Origin: Nitrospira sp.
GTDB lineage: Bacteria > Nitrospirota > Nitrospiria > Nitrospirales > Nitrospiraceae
Direction of reading: 5' to 3'
DNA: 64,000 nt
NCBI GenBank assembly: GCA_024998595.1
Contig: JACOEK010000002.1
Coordinates: forward strand, 310,001 to 374,000
Shown in pieces: positions 52,549-62,755 of the stretch. How positions within the stretch are numbered: the first letter of the stretch is position 1; each line of letters opens with the position of its first letter. The notes beneath the pieces are model-generated. The model ran no database searches and was not told the origin of the DNA. It saw nothing but the letters and a program-made list of their open reading frames with translations. The position numbers and the translations under genes are program-made.

Positions 52549-54369
52549 ATGGCACGCATTGTCGGTATCGATCTCGGCACCACGAACTCGCTTGTTGCCT
52601 ACATGGACAACGGAACCCCGCGCGTTATTTCTGCCCGCCATGAACGCGCCATGGTCCCCTCCGTCGTCGCCCTGACCGATAACGGACTGATCGTCGGCGA
52701 TCCGGCCAAAGAACACCTCACGCGAAATCCTGAACGTACGGTCTATTCGGTCAAGCGCTTCATGGGCAAAAGCTTGGCCGATGTGCAGGGTGAACTGGCC
52801 TACTTTCCCTATACGCTCACTGAAAAGGGCGGGGTCATCAGAATTCAGCTGGGGGAGAAATCGTACTCACCGCCACAGATTTCCGCGATGATTCTGAAAG
52901 AACTCAAGCTCCGCGCCGAAGCCTTTCTCGGAGAAAGCATCACGAAGGCTGTTATTACCGTCCCTGCCTATTTCAACGATAGCCAGCGGCAGGCCACTAA
53001 AGATGCGGGTATGATCGCGGGGCTGGAAGTGTTGCGCATCATCAATGAGCCGACCGCCGCCTCATTGGCCTACGGCCTCCAGGAAAAGACGCAGGGGACC
53101 ATTGCCGTGTACGACCTGGGCGGAGGAACCTTCGATATCTCGATCCTGAAGTTGAAGAACGGCATCTTCGAGGTGCTGGCCACCAATGGCGATACCCATC
53201 TCGGTGGCGACGACTTCGACCAGTTAGTTGCCGATCTGCTTCTGAAGGAGATCCGCGCGCAACATGGGCTTGATCTCAGCACCCATCCCGACCATATGCA
53301 GGCCGTTCGCTTGCAGGCTGAGCGCGCAAAGATTCGCCTGTCGGAGGAACTCAAAACCACCGTCACTCTCGATCTGCCGGACGGACAAGGCCGATTTACG
53401 CGCGAGCTGACACGCGACCAACTCGAAGGACTCTGCAACGCCTTGGTTGAGCGCTCCCTCGGGCCCTGCCGCCTGGCCCTGAAAGATTCCGGGCTCAATC
53501 CAACAGACATCGATGAAGTCGTGCTCGTGGGTGGATCGACCCGCATGCCCCTGGTCCGCCAACGAGTTCAGGCCCTTTTCGGCAAAGAGCCGCATTGCGA
53601 ACTGAATCCGGATGAAGTCGTCGCACTCGGCGCTGCGGTGCAAGCCGATATTCTGAGCGGTGGCACCACGGATATGCTGCTGCTCGATGTGACTCCCCTG
53701 TCCTTGGGAATCGAAACCATGGGCGGCGTCATGAGCAGCTTGATCAGACGAAACACCACTATTCCCGCCAGCGCCAAGGAAATGTTCACGACGTACGTGG
53801 ACGGCCAAACCGGTGTGGATATCCACATTCTCCAGGGGGAACGCGAGCTGGCAAAGGATAATCGCAGCCTGGCCCGCTTTCGCCTCAAGGTTCCGCCATT
53901 GCCGGCGGGAGTGCCTCGGATCGAAGTGACGTTCCTGATCGATGCCAACGGCATTCTGAATGTCATGGCCAAGGACATGCGGACCGGGGAGACTCAATCG
54001 ATCGAGGTCAAACCCTCGTACGGATTGTCGGACCAAGAAGTCGAACGGATGATCGAAGACTCATTCAAATTCGCCGCCGACGACGTCAGTGCGCGAAAAG
54101 TGATCGAGGCCAGGCTGGATGCAGGCGCCCTAATGACGACTACCGAAAAGTCATTGGCTGACGGTGGACATCTCGTCGCCGCAGAAGAGGTCGCCACGAT
54201 TCGCACTGCCCTCTCGGCCCTCGCCTCCGCTAAAGAAGGGACCGATCCCCGAGCCATTCGCGGACGCATGGCCGACCTGGAACAAGCCGCTAAAGGCCTC
54301 ACCGTGGCCATGCTGGACGATTCCTTGAAGCAAGGCCTTCAAGGCAAAAAAATCTCTGACGTGACCTAA
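52549..54369 (+). CDS. hscA: Hsp70-type chaperone HscA
   Basis: Specialised Hsp70 that releases clusters from IscU. 606 residues. The ATPase domain begins RIVGIDLGTTNSLVAYMDNG and has AVITVPAYFNDSQRQATKDA, AVYDLGGGTFDISILKL and EVVLVGGSTRMPLVR. The substrate domain begins near VTPLSLGIETMGG. The lid (about 500-600) is shorter and alanine-rich. The isc context decides for HscA over DnaK. Confidence 0.96.
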   Translation: MARIVGIDLGTTNSLVAYMDNGTPRVISARHERAMVPSVVALTDNGLIVGDPAKEHLTRNPERTVYSVKRFMGKSLADVQGELAYFPYTLTEKGGVIRIQLGEKSYSPPQISAMILKELKLRAEAFLGESITKAVITVPAYFNDSQRQATKDAGMIAGLEVLRIINEPTAASLAYGLQEKTQGTIAVYDLGGGTFDISILKLKNGIFEVLATNGDTHLGGDDFDQLVADLLLKEIRAQHGLDLSTHPDHMQAVRLQAERAKIRLSEELKTTVTLDLPDGQGRFTRELTRDQLEGLCNALVERSLGPCRLALKDSGLNPTDIDEVVLVGGSTRMPLVRQRVQALFGKEPHCELNPDEVVALGAAVQADILSGGTTDMLLLDVTPLSLGIETMGGVMSSLIRRNTTIPASAKEMFTTYVDGQTGVDIHILQGERELAKDNRSLARFRLKVPPLPAGVPRIEVTFLIDANGILNVMAKDMRTGETQSIEVKPSYGLSDQEVERMIEDSFKFAADDVSARKVIEARLDAGALMTTTEKSLADGGHLVAAEEVATIRTALSALASAKEGTDPRAIRGRMADLEQAAKGLTVAMLDDSLKQGLQGKKISDVT

Positions 54370-54391
54370 TTCCCCGATACGAGGAGCGCTG

Positions 54392-54604
54392 ATGGATTTG
54401 AAATGGCAGGATGCGGAAGATATTGCAATTCGCTTGGTAGAGGAACACCCGGATGCTGACCCGCTGACCATCCGCTTTACGGACATGCACGCCTGGATCG
54501 TCGCTCTTCCTGATTTCAAAGACGATCCCAAGAAATCAAACGAGAAAATCCTCGAATCCATCCAGATGGCCTGGCACGAGGAATATCAGGACTCCCGGTC
54601 CTGA
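54392..54604 (+). CDS. iscX: IscX
   Basis: 70-residue acidic protein that binds IscS and may regulate or bring iron to it. MDLKWQDAEDIAIRLVEEHP, FTDMHAWIVALPDF and the C-terminal ILESIQMAWHEEY match IscX (YfhJ). It ends the isc operon, 22 bp after hscA, as in E. coli. Confidence 0.95.
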   Translation: MDLKWQDAEDIAIRLVEEHPDADPLTIRFTDMHAWIVALPDFKDDPKKSNEKILESIQMAWHEEYQDSRS

Positions 54605-54665
54605 TCGATCCCTCACCGTTGCTCCAGAAAAAATACTCCCGAAGCCACTCTGCGGGGCTGTTCCG

Positions 54666-57059
54666 TTACGGCTCGACGGGAGACGGGGGAGTACTATCCT
54701 GGGCCTGGTCCAGCTTGTAAAACTCGGTGGGATCGATCTTGGACCCGGCGCTCTTCGTCGGTTCCGTCCCCTTGGTAAATAATTCCACAGTGCCACGCTG
54801 TTCATCTTGATCGGTCAGGAGCGCCGTGGAGGGATCGACCTTTACGAACATCACTCCCTCGGGAATTTCAAAGGGTACGACGGGCAGCTGCTTGAGCGCC
54901 TCCTTCATGAAGGCGATCCAAATCGGCAAAGCCGCATGCGCGCCTGACTCGGTTTCACCCAAGGGACGCCGGTCGTCGAATCCTACCCACGCGCCCGTCG
55001 CTAAATTGGGCGTGGAGCCGATGAACCAGGCATCGGTAAAGTCGTTGGTGGTTCCGGTTTTTCCTGCCACGGGCCGGTCAATGACCGCTTTCGCCGCGAT
55101 GCCCGTGCCGCGTTGGATCACATCTTCCATCATGTTCGTGATCAGGTAGGCGGTTTCACGGGACACGACCTGCCGCGGCTGAATGGCCGCCTGCTCCAGC
55201 GTGCGCCCCCCGCTATCCTGCACGCTTGCCACGGCATAGGGCTCCACACGCACGCCCTGATTTGCAAACACTCCATAAACCGACACGAGTTCCATCAAAC
55301 CCACGCTGGATGAACCCAGTGCCAGGGAAAGATCGGCGGCCAACGGACTGACGACGCCCACAGTCCGTGAAAAATCGATCACGTTTCGAATCCCGACTTT
55401 GTCCAGAAGCCGAACCGTTGCGAGATTGTGTGAATGGATCAAGGCTTCGCGCAAGCTGACAATGCCGTGAAAACGCTTGCCGTAATTTTCTGGCTTCCAG
55501 GTCTTGTCTTCTTCTTCCTGCTCGTAGACAACCGGCGCGTCCAACACCACCGTGGCCGGACTCATGCCCTGATTCATGGCCATCGCATAGATAATCGGCT
55601 TGAATGACGACCCCGGCTGACGGCGGGCAAGCACGGCGCGATTGTATTCGCTGCGCGCAAAATCATACCCTCCGACCATGGCGCGAATCGCGCCGGTTTT
55701 GGGGTCGACGGCCACCAGCGCCCCTTCGACGACCGGTGTCTGCTCCAGCCGCAGATGCACGACCTCTTTATCAAGCTTCTTGACGCCGACTTCGATCACA
55801 TCGCCGGGAGCGAGAAGTTGCTTGATGTTCTTTACTGGAACGGCGTCTTTCGTGGGATCTTTTCCTTTGAGATATTTAGTGGCCCAAGCCATATCGTCGA
55901 AGGCGAGGCGACCGGTGCTGCCGCCGATCTGGACCAGCACGTGGTCCTTGGCGACCTTCGTCACGATCCCTTCCATCATATCGCCCTCGGCGAGTTTGAC
56001 CGCGGGATCAGGGGCCGGAACCTCCAGAGTTGCCAGATCAACTGTACGGAGCGGGCCGCGCCAACCCTGCCGCTTGTCAACTTCGCGCAAGCCGTTAAAC
56101 ACCGCCGCCTCCGCCGCTTTCTGCATGTCGGCGTTCAGCGTCGTGAAGACTTCCAGCCCGCCCTTGTACACCATGGCTTCGCCGAATTTTGCCACCAGGA
56201 GTTGGCGAATGTATTCGACAAAATACGGGCCAAGATGTTCGCTGCCGGGGCGGCGGAAATTCAGCTTTTCTGCAATGGCCTGATCCCGATCGGCAACACT
56301 GATGAAACCCGCCTCCGCCATGCGGCTGAGCACATGCTCCTGCCGCTTCTTGGCCCGGTCGTAGGCCTTGAAGGGAGAATAATGACTCGGTGACTTGGGG
56401 AGCCCGGCAAGGAAGGCCGATTCAGCCAGCGTCAACTTCGACAGTTCCTTTCCGAAGTAGGTCTGACCGGCCGCCGCGACGCCGTAAGCGCCTTGTCCGA
56501 AATAGATCTGGTTCAGATACATTTCCAGGATCTGTTCCTTAGACAGCACCAACTCCATCTTGTAAGCCAGGATAAGCTCGCGCACTTTGCGGTCGAAGGT
56601 TCGTTCCGCCGACAAAAACAGTGATCGCGCCAGCTGCTGCGTGATCGTGCTGGCGCCTTCGACCTTCCGCCCGCCATGCCGAATATTGGTCCAGGCTGCC
56701 CGAAGGATTCCCACGATGTCCAAGCCGGGATGTTCAAAAAACCTCGTATCTTCGGTCGCAATCACGGCCTGGGTCAGGCTTTTGGGCATCTCCTGAATGG
56801 GCTTGAGAAAACGGCGTTCAATAAAGAACTGGCCGATGACCTGTCGATCATCAGAATAGACGCGCGTAACCAGACTCGGCTGATAGTTCTGGAGCGGATC
56901 CAACGACGGCAGGTCTTGCGAAAAATACCAGAGGATCCCGGCGGCGGCGCCGCCGCCGAGCACCAGGGCGAGCGGGAAGCTGATCAGGGCAATCATCCAC
57001 CACCGCCGACGACGACGTGGCTTCTCCGGCTTATCGAGCAAGTGATCGAGTTCGGACAT
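54666..57059 (-). CDS. mrcA: Penicillin-binding protein 1A (bifunctional)
   Basis: Cell-wall glycosyltransferase and DD-transpeptidase. 797 residues. One membrane helix (about 22-48) follows a basic start. The GT51 domain (about 75-250) has IATEDTRFFEHPGLD and STITQQLARSLFLS. An OB-like insertion (about 350-440, GRLAFDDMAWATKYL) is followed by the transpeptidase with RQPGSSFKPIIYA (SxxK), IHSHNLATV (SxN) and GKTGTTNDFTDAW (KTG). The C-terminus is low in complexity. It faces the isc operon convergently. Confidence 0.95.
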   Translation of the reverse strand: MSELDHLLDKPEKPRRRRRWWMIALISFPLALVLGGGAAAGILWYFSQDLPSLDPLQNYQPSLVTRVYSDDRQVIGQFFIERRFLKPIQEMPKSLTQAVIATEDTRFFEHPGLDIVGILRAAWTNIRHGGRKVEGASTITQQLARSLFLSAERTFDRKVRELILAYKMELVLSKEQILEMYLNQIYFGQGAYGVAAAGQTYFGKELSKLTLAESAFLAGLPKSPSHYSPFKAYDRAKKRQEHVLSRMAEAGFISVADRDQAIAEKLNFRRPGSEHLGPYFVEYIRQLLVAKFGEAMVYKGGLEVFTTLNADMQKAAEAAVFNGLREVDKRQGWRGPLRTVDLATLEVPAPDPAVKLAEGDMMEGIVTKVAKDHVLVQIGGSTGRLAFDDMAWATKYLKGKDPTKDAVPVKNIKQLLAPGDVIEVGVKKLDKEVVHLRLEQTPVVEGALVAVDPKTGAIRAMVGGYDFARSEYNRAVLARRQPGSSFKPIIYAMAMNQGMSPATVVLDAPVVYEQEEEDKTWKPENYGKRFHGIVSLREALIHSHNLATVRLLDKVGIRNVIDFSRTVGVVSPLAADLSLALGSSSVGLMELVSVYGVFANQGVRVEPYAVASVQDSGGRTLEQAAIQPRQVVSRETAYLITNMMEDVIQRGTGIAAKAVIDRPVAGKTGTTNDFTDAWFIGSTPNLATGAWVGFDDRRPLGETESGAHAALPIWIAFMKEALKQLPVVPFEIPEGVMFVKVDPSTALLTDQDEQRGTVELFTKGTEPTKSAGSKIDPTEFYKLDQAQDSTPPSPVEP

Positions 57060-57187
57060 GAAGTTGGGTGGTTGCGAGGAAAGAGGTCAACCCGCGACAA
57101 CCCCACCATACAATGCGCACCCGACAAACTCAAGCAAGGTGCGAATCGTCGTCGAAAGAAGTTTCCATCGCACATTCCACAATCAGC

Positions 57188-57217
57188 TTGCGGGAACCTA
57201 TTTGAATCGGGTATAGT
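57188..57217 (+). promoter_or_regulatory. Candidate typA promoter
   Basis: TATAGT at 57212-57217 is a good -10; TTGCGG at 57188-57193 is a weak -35 at 18 bp. Transcription would start near 57224, just before the hairpin with T-run. Confidence 0.4.
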
Positions 57218-57228
57218 CCATAGGCTTA

Positions 57229-57258
57229 GACGCCTTCATAGGAAGGCGTCTTTTTTTT
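57229..57258 (+). terminator. Intrinsic-terminator-like hairpin in the typA leader
   Basis: Perfect 9-bp stem (GACGCCTTC/GAAGGCGTC), 4-base loop and eight T residues, a complete Rho-independent terminator on the plus strand. No gene lies upstream on that strand, as PBP1A is divergent. It therefore sits in the typA leader and may act as an attenuator. Confidence 0.75.
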
Positions 57259-57282
57259 GGCACTTTCACGGCATTGGAGATT

Positions 57283-59163
57283 ATGAACAGCTCAGCGCCC
57301 TCATCCACCACAGGTTTGCACGCGCCGAAAGGCCGTCGAACCGATATTCGCAACATTGCCATTATCGCGCACGTCGACCACGGGAAAACCACTCTCGTCG
57401 ATGCCGTGCTCCGGCAGACCCACGTGCATCGCAAAATCGATGACATGGGCGAACGCATCATGGACTCGATGGATCAGGAACGCGAGCGCGGCATCACCAT
57501 CCGTGCCAAGAATGCCAGCGTGACGTATAAAGGGGTGAAGATTAACATCGTCGATACGCCGGGACATGCTGATTTCGGCGGCGAAGTGGAGCGCACGCTC
57601 CGCATGGTGGATGGCGTGCTGATCCTTGTCGACGCCAAAGAAGGACCCATGCCGCAGACCACGTTTGTCCTGCGAAAAGCGTTGGCACTCGGACATAAAG
57701 CCATCGTCGTCATCAACAAGATCGATCGCCCGGACGCCGTCGTCGATGATGTGGTCAACCGTACGTTCGACTTATTCGTGCATTTGGGCGCCACTGACGA
57801 GCAGCTCGATTTCCCCATTGTCTACGCTTCCGCCATCAAGGGCATCGCGACTCTTGATCTCAAACAGCCCGGAACGGATATCTCCCCGCTGCTGGAAACC
57901 ATTCTCGACAAGATCCCCGCGCCAGCCATTAACCGCGATGACCCGTTCCAGCTTCTCGTGCTGGCTCTTGCGCAGGATTCCTATAAGGGCAAGATGGGAA
58001 TCGGCAAAATTCAATCCGGCTCGATTGCCCGACGACAAAACGTGGTGACTTTGACCAAAGATGGCGGTCAGGTTGCCGGCAAGATTTCCGACCTTGCGGT
58101 GTTCTCCGGTCTTGAGCGCAGCGATGTGGAATCTGCGGAAGCCGGTGAAATCGTCGCCATCTCCGGACTTGACGAAGTGAACATCGGCGATACCATTGCC
58201 GATCCAGCCAATCCCGTCGCGCTTCCGCGCGTCACGATCGACGAACCGACCGTGCAAATGACCTTTTCCGTGAACAACAGTCCCTTCGCCGGCCGCGACG
58301 GGAAGTACCTGACGTCACGCCACTTGCGCGAACGATTGTTCAAGGAATTGGAAACCAACGTCTCCCTGCGTGTGCAGGAGACCGATAGCGCCGACCGGTT
58401 CCTCGTGGCCGGACGGGGCGAACTGCATCTCGGCGTCCTCATCGAGCAGATGCGGCGTGAGGGGTATGAACTTCAAATCTCCCAGCCCGAAGTCATTCTG
58501 CATCGAGACGGCGATACGGTCACGGAACCGTTTGAAGAGCTGACCGTCCAGGTCCCTTCGGAATATCAGGGTCCGGTGATCGAGGAAATCGGAAAACGGC
58601 GCGGCGAACTCCGCCATATGAAACTCGTGCATTCCGAGGGCACCGCCAGCGAGATGCATATCGAATATCACATCCCGACGCGCGGCATCATCGGCCTCAA
58701 GAACATCCTGCTCGCGAAGACACGAGGCACCATCATTTTGCATCACGTGTTCTCGGGGTATGCGCCGGCGGACGAAAAGGCGTTGCTCGTGGCACCTCAT
58801 GGCTCACTGGTGGCCTTCGAAGCCGGAACCAGCACCGCCTATGCGCTCTTCATGACTCAGGAACGCGGCGAATTATTCATTGGCGCGTCAGTCGAGGTCT
58901 ATCAAGGGATGGTCGTCGGGCAAAATAGCCGCGACGAAGATCTGGACGTCAATGTGTGCAAACAGAAGCAACTGAGCAATATGCGCGCCGCCGGCACCGA
59001 CGAGGCGCTGGTGCTCACGCCGCCGCGTGAAATGTCGCTTGAATTCGCCATGGAGTATATCGGCCAGGACGAATTGGTCGAGGTGACACCGAAATATCTG
59101 CGCCTTCGCAAGCGGCTACTGAACCCGGACGACCGCCGGAAAGCGAAGAAGAGCGCGAAGTAA
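57283..59163 (+). CDS. typA: Translational GTPase TypA/BipA
   Basis: Ribosome-associated GTPase that helps 50S assembly and stress growth. 626 residues from the ATG at 57283; an in-frame TTG lies 9 bp upstream. G motifs are [14 protein letters not shown] (G1), [10 protein letters not shown] (G2), [15 protein letters not shown] (G3) and VINKIDR (G4). EF-G-like domains and the TypA-specific C-terminal domain (ARTRGT-like, [20 protein letters not shown]) follow. The N-terminus is ~20 residues longer than usual. Confidence 0.96.
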   Translation: MNSSAPSSTTGLHAPKGRRTDIRNIAIIAHVDHGKTTLVDAVLRQTHVHRKIDDMGERIMDSMDQERERGITIRAKNASVTYKGVKINIVDTPGHADFGGEVERTLRMVDGVLILVDAKEGPMPQTTFVLRKALALGHKAIVVINKIDRPDAVVDDVVNRTFDLFVHLGATDEQLDFPIVYASAIKGIATLDLKQPGTDISPLLETILDKIPAPAINRDDPFQLLVLALAQDSYKGKMGIGKIQSGSIARRQNVVTLTKDGGQVAGKISDLAVFSGLERSDVESAEAGEIVAISGLDEVNIGDTIADPANPVALPRVTIDEPTVQMTFSVNNSPFAGRDGKYLTSRHLRERLFKELETNVSLRVQETDSADRFLVAGRGELHLGVLIEQMRREGYELQISQPEVILHRDGDTVTEPFEELTVQVPSEYQGPVIEEIGKRRGELRHMKLVHSEGTASEMHIEYHIPTRGIIGLKNILLAKTRGTIILHHVFSGYAPADEKALLVAPHGSLVAFEAGTSTAYALFMTQERGELFIGASVEVYQGMVVGQNSRDEDLDVNVCKQKQLSNMRAAGTDEALVLTPPREMSLEFAMEYIGQDELVEVTPKYLRLRKRLLNPDDRRKAKKSAK

Positions 59164-59199
59164 TCCCAACAGAGCCTCGCGCCTGCTCGCGCGGACTGC

Positions 59200-59955
59200 A
59201 TGAAGATTCGGAAGAAAGCCCCGAAACCTGCGCCCGCAAAGCCACCACTTTACGTCGTTGGCTATCGAGGGATGCCACCGTCCCTCGATGAGCTGAAGAT
59301 CTGGTACGACCTCCAGTATGGAGGTCCGCTCACCTGGCTTGAACGTGCGGAGGAAGGCCGTGCCAGCGCCAGCCACGGTCCCTGGCGCGCGCATGTGCTG
59401 ACCAGCCTCCCTGATGCCACCACCGCAGAGTGGCAACCCGTCCTATCATGGGATCATCGGACACTCGGCGCCGTCTCCCTATCCTCCGCCACGCCAAGTA
59501 CCATCGCAGACACCGTGCTCATCACCGCTCGACTCGCCCGCGGGCTGACGCTACTCACGCAAGGCACAGCCTTCGATGTCGCCTCTCATGAATATCTCAA
59601 TCCATCGGATTGGAATGACCGGCCGTTGAATGTCTTTGTTGCCCGTGATCATGTCACCGTCCTGCACAGCGAGACTGATGATCCTTCACTCGACTGGTTC
59701 TACACCCTCGGCCTCACGAAGTTCGGCTTGGACGAGTTGGAAGTAATTCAGGCGCGAGGCCTGCCGGACAGAGACACCATCGCGCTCCTGCAATGTGCCG
59801 CCGACGGGGTTTTGCGAAAGGGGCAAAACCAAAAGGTGGGATGCGCAATGGATCTCCCTGCCCTTGCCCACACCATTCGATTCATCAAGCATCGTACCGC
59901 CGCACCAATTGGCCGCATGATGGCCTTCCGGCAAATCACCACCGACCTCCGCTAG
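59200..59955 (+). CDS. Hypothetical protein
   Basis: 251 residues, no signal peptide or membrane segment. The start follows a short basic, proline-rich tail (MKIRKKAPKPAPAKPPLYVV). The rest (DTVLITARLARGLTLLTQGT, NVFVARDHVTVLHSETDDPS, YTLGLTKFGLDELEV) is a mixed alpha/beta sequence that I cannot place. The segment SLDWFYTLGLTKFGLDELEV hints at a DUF4261-like fold, which is a guess. It follows typA by 36 bp and may be co-transcribed. Confidence 0.65.
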   Translation: MKIRKKAPKPAPAKPPLYVVGYRGMPPSLDELKIWYDLQYGGPLTWLERAEEGRASASHGPWRAHVLTSLPDATTAEWQPVLSWDHRTLGAVSLSSATPSTIADTVLITARLARGLTLLTQGTAFDVASHEYLNPSDWNDRPLNVFVARDHVTVLHSETDDPSLDWFYTLGLTKFGLDELEVIQARGLPDRDTIALLQCAADGVLRKGQNQKVGCAMDLPALAHTIRFIKHRTAAPIGRMMAFRQITTDLR

Positions 59956-60104
59956 TTAGCGGGTCTTACCCACTAACAAAATCAGACAGCTCGAAGGCCT
60001 CCTACCTTCACCTAGGCCTTCTGGCCCCGTTGACAAGGTTTTTCCAGGCGTGGTACCACCAAAGAGTTTGCGCAGTTCCGCAGGTCTAACCTAGGAGGAT
60101 CTCA

Positions 60105-60575
60105 ATGAGTGATGTGGCCCCAGAAATTAAGGTCGGCGATACCGCGCCGGATTTCACATTAAAAGATCAGGATCAGAAGGACGTGAAGTTGAGCGAGTTT
60201 AGAGGGAAGAGCAATGTGGTGCTTGCGTTTTACCCGCTCGACTGGAGCCCGGTCTGTCAGGGTGAAAACAAGTGCCTGACCGATGACTTCCCCAAATTCC
60301 AAGGCGCCCATGCCGAACTATTCGGCATCAGCTGCGACAGTTTCTTTTCTCACAAGGCGTGGGCGGATTCCCTGGACTTGAAGCACCGCCTCCTTTCCGA
60401 CTTCAACCGCGAAGTCGTCAAGAAGTATGGGCTGTATTTTGAGCCGCTGAATTGCGGTAAGCGCGCGACGGTCATCGTCGACAAGAACGGCAAGGTTGCC
60501 TATGTGAAGGTGCAGGAAATCAAGGTGGCGCGGGAAGACAAGGACATTCTCGCAGCCCTCGCGAAGCTGAGCTAA
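60105..60575 (+). CDS. Peroxiredoxin (AhpC/TSA family)
   Basis: Thiol peroxidase that reduces hydroperoxides. 156 residues. [20 protein letters not shown], the peroxidatic cysteine in [16 protein letters not shown] and [16 protein letters not shown] fit the AhpE/Prx-like class. A second cysteine at KC (five residues on) and one at NCGKR could act as resolving residues. AGGAGG precedes the ATG. It is paired with the thioredoxin-like gene 73 bp downstream, a likely reductant. Confidence 0.92.
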   Translation: MSDVAPEIKVGDTAPDFTLKDQDQKDVKLSEFRGKSNVVLAFYPLDWSPVCQGENKCLTDDFPKFQGAHAELFGISCDSFFSHKAWADSLDLKHRLLSDFNREVVKKYGLYFEPLNCGKRATVIVDKNGKVAYVKVQEIKVAREDKDILAALAKLS

Positions 60576-60648
60576 GTTCCTATAAAGGCTGGGAGGAGGC
60601 GTTGAAAGGCGCCTTCTCCCGGTTCTTGCCCAACGCCGAGGAGAGACA

Positions 60649-60981
60649 ATGAGCGGCACAGTCCAAGACGTTCGGGACGAGAATTACAAAGAATTTACCG
60701 AGAGCGCCGGCGCAGTGGTGGCCTACGGCCTCGCCACCTGCGAGCCCTGTAAGCAGTACGACCCCATCCTTGAAGACATCGCTGCGAAATTTCCGACCGT
60801 CAAAATCGGGAAGGCCAAGATGCATGTGCCAGGCCGTTGCCGCGAAATCAAGAAAGCCCATACGTTTGAAACCTATCCCACCACACATTTCTTCGCCCAG
60901 GGCAAACTACTGCTGACTCGTGAAGGGGTCGTCCAACCGGACGAGCTGGCAGCGCTAATTTCAGACCATCTGCTGAAGTAA
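60649..60981 (+). CDS. Thioredoxin-like protein
   Basis: 110 residues. The redox motif is CEPC (YGLATCEPCKQYDPIL) in place of CGPC. The cis-proline is in FETYPTTHFFAQG. A further cysteine occurs at GRCREIK. No signal peptide, so it is cytosolic. It probably recycles the peroxiredoxin encoded just upstream, which is inferred from gene order. Confidence 0.88.
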   Translation: MSGTVQDVRDENYKEFTESAGAVVAYGLATCEPCKQYDPILEDIAAKFPTVKIGKAKMHVPGRCREIKKAHTFETYPTTHFFAQGKLLLTREGVVQPDELAALISDHLLK

Positions 60982-61156
60982 CCTTCTGACGGCCTGTACC
61001 AGCTACCGTTCAACAGCTCACTCGGCCCCAGTGAGACGAAAGCTGCCGGACGCCATACGCGTCGCACCACGCCACATTTCCACATCCAGACACGATACAA
61101 TAGGTGCGTGAAGAGCCTCTGCCTAAGTGGGATGATCCTGAATTAGCGTCCAGCCG

Positions 61157-62005
61157 ATGCGCACACTTCTCTGCCTCTCATATGTTGGCGCGTGCCTGCT
61201 CTTGTTCATGGTTCCTGATGTCAGCAGGGGCTACGACACCCCACCAGACGCGTCGGCCGACGGCCATGCTGAATCCCGCTATGTCTCAATCACCCTTCCC
61301 AGGAGCGGCTCGATGGCTCTTATTCCCGCCGGCGAGTTCGCTATGGGCAGTGATCGCGGACAGGACGACGAGCAGCCCGTGCACCGTGTCTCCGTAAAGG
61401 CATTCTATCTGGATGCGCAGGAAGTGACCGTCTCGCGTTTTGCTGAGTTTCTCGCCGCACAAAAACTAGAGCCACCCTTCAAATGGAACGAGGCCACCAG
61501 CGGCTCTCATGAGAATAAACCGGTGGTTGGCGTCAATTGGTATGATGCGCGAGACTATTGCCGGTGGGTCGGGAAACGATTGCCGACAGAAGCGGAATGG
61601 GAGCTGGCAGCTCGCGGCACGGATGGACGGATTTATCCTTGGGGAAACGCCCATCCCACGAAGGGCCACGCCAACGCCGGGCAGAGTAAATGGCGAGGCT
61701 ACGACACACTGACCAACGTCGGGCAGTTCGAATTGGGCAAGACTCCGAATGGAGTCTACGACTTGGCCGGAAATCTCTGGGAATGGGTCGCCGACCGGTA
61801 CGATGCCACCTACTACCAATTTAGCCCGAGAGAGAACCCCTCCGGCCCCTCGTCAGGCCCGCTGAGGGCATTGCGCGGAGGGGCTTGGAATAATGACGCC
61901 AAAGCCATTCGATCCGCCAATCGTGCTGGATATGCGCCCGATGCGCGAAGAAATGACGTCGGGTTTCGCTGCGCCAAGGATGCGGCGCCATCGGACGGGC
62001 GTTAG
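61157..62005 (+). CDS. SUMF1/FGE-fold exported protein
   Basis: 282 residues with a signal peptide (MRTLLCLSYVGACLLLFMVP). The formylglycine-generating-enzyme fold is clear: FAMGSDRGQDDEQPVHRVSV, YLDAQEVTVSRFAEFL, VVGVNWYDARDYCRWVGKRL, PTEAEWELAARG, GNLWEWVADRYD, LRGGAWNNDAKAIRSANR, DVGFRCAKD. The catalytic cysteine pair of true FGE, which lies between RGGA and the Arg of the SANR segment, is absent, so it probably does not make formylglycine. Its stop overlaps the convergent MotB-like gene by 4 bp. Confidence 0.9.
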   Translation: MRTLLCLSYVGACLLLFMVPDVSRGYDTPPDASADGHAESRYVSITLPRSGSMALIPAGEFAMGSDRGQDDEQPVHRVSVKAFYLDAQEVTVSRFAEFLAAQKLEPPFKWNEATSGSHENKPVVGVNWYDARDYCRWVGKRLPTEAEWELAARGTDGRIYPWGNAHPTKGHANAGQSKWRGYDTLTNVGQFELGKTPNGVYDLAGNLWEWVADRYDATYYQFSPRENPSGPSSGPLRALRGGAWNNDAKAIRSANRAGYAPDARRNDVGFRCAKDAAPSDGR

Positions 62006-62754
62006 AACAGGCGGGAGCTGAAGGCGGGAGATTCAAGCGGGCGCATGTCTTGATTCACTTCCCCCACTTGATCCGTAGAACGCAATCGAATCTTAAAGAC
62101 CACGCGCCGGCTTTTGTCGCGGTTGAGCACACGCGATTGATCCAACACCAAATCCTGCCGACCTCGCCCGCTGGCCGACGTTTTTTCGTGAAAGCAGCGA
62201 TAGGCCCAGGGTGCTGAGTCTTTGATCACCTCAAGCCCCTTGACCATAACGTTCAGCGATCGTTCCTGACTGAGCTTTAAATTGTAAATGTCCGACCCAC
62301 GATCGTCGGTATGCCCTTCGATCACCAGCGAATCGATGCGATCGCGCATGGCTCCGCAGAGAAGTCCCGCATAGGTCGGCATCGCATCCACCAAAAACTG
62401 ATCTGCGACGGACGACAGCGTTCCCTTCCCAAACTCAAAGTTCAGCAAGGCATCGGGCACGACAATCCGCACGACATTGGGGTCTGCGGGGTCGGCATCC
62501 AGCGAAAGATCAAACCGCTGAAAGTGATCTCGGAGCACCCCCTTCATATCCTCCGTCGTGCTCTTGGCCACATTCCGGTCGGGCGCCTGTACAGGGGCTT
62601 TCACTTTCGTTTGCGGTTCCGTTTCAGACACCTTCGTCACGTAAGCGCTGAATAGCAGGATAAAAATAACCGCCAGCGAGGTCATCAGGTCTGTGACCCC
62701 GATCGTCAGCACCGATGAATGTTCGGAAGGTTCCGCCGAATGATTGGTGCGCAT
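62002..62754 (-). CDS. MotB/OmpA-like stator protein, ZorB-like
   Basis: 250 residues. One membrane helix near 18-40 carries a polar start, TIGVTDLMTSLAVIFILLF, with an aspartate where MotB and ZorB keep the ion-binding residue. A linker is followed by an OmpA-type peptidoglycan-binding domain (VIEGHTDDRGSDIYNLKLSQ, ERSLNVMVKGLE). The gene is one base after the ZorA-like stop. In Zorya systems this protein anchors a proton-driven stator to the wall. Confidence 0.8.
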   Translation of the reverse strand: MRTNHSAEPSEHSSVLTIGVTDLMTSLAVIFILLFSAYVTKVSETEPQTKVKAPVQAPDRNVAKSTTEDMKGVLRDHFQRFDLSLDADPADPNVVRIVVPDALLNFEFGKGTLSSVADQFLVDAMPTYAGLLCGAMRDRIDSLVIEGHTDDRGSDIYNLKLSQERSLNVMVKGLEVIKDSAPWAYRCFHEKTSASGRGRQDLVLDQSRVLNRDKSRRVVFKIRLRSTDQVGEVNQDMRPLESPAFSSRLF

Positions 62755-62755
62755 G

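Noticed and set aside
61157-62005. Formylglycine-generating enzyme function for the SUMF1-fold protein
   Set aside because: The catalytic cysteine pair is missing and no sulfatase gene is near.
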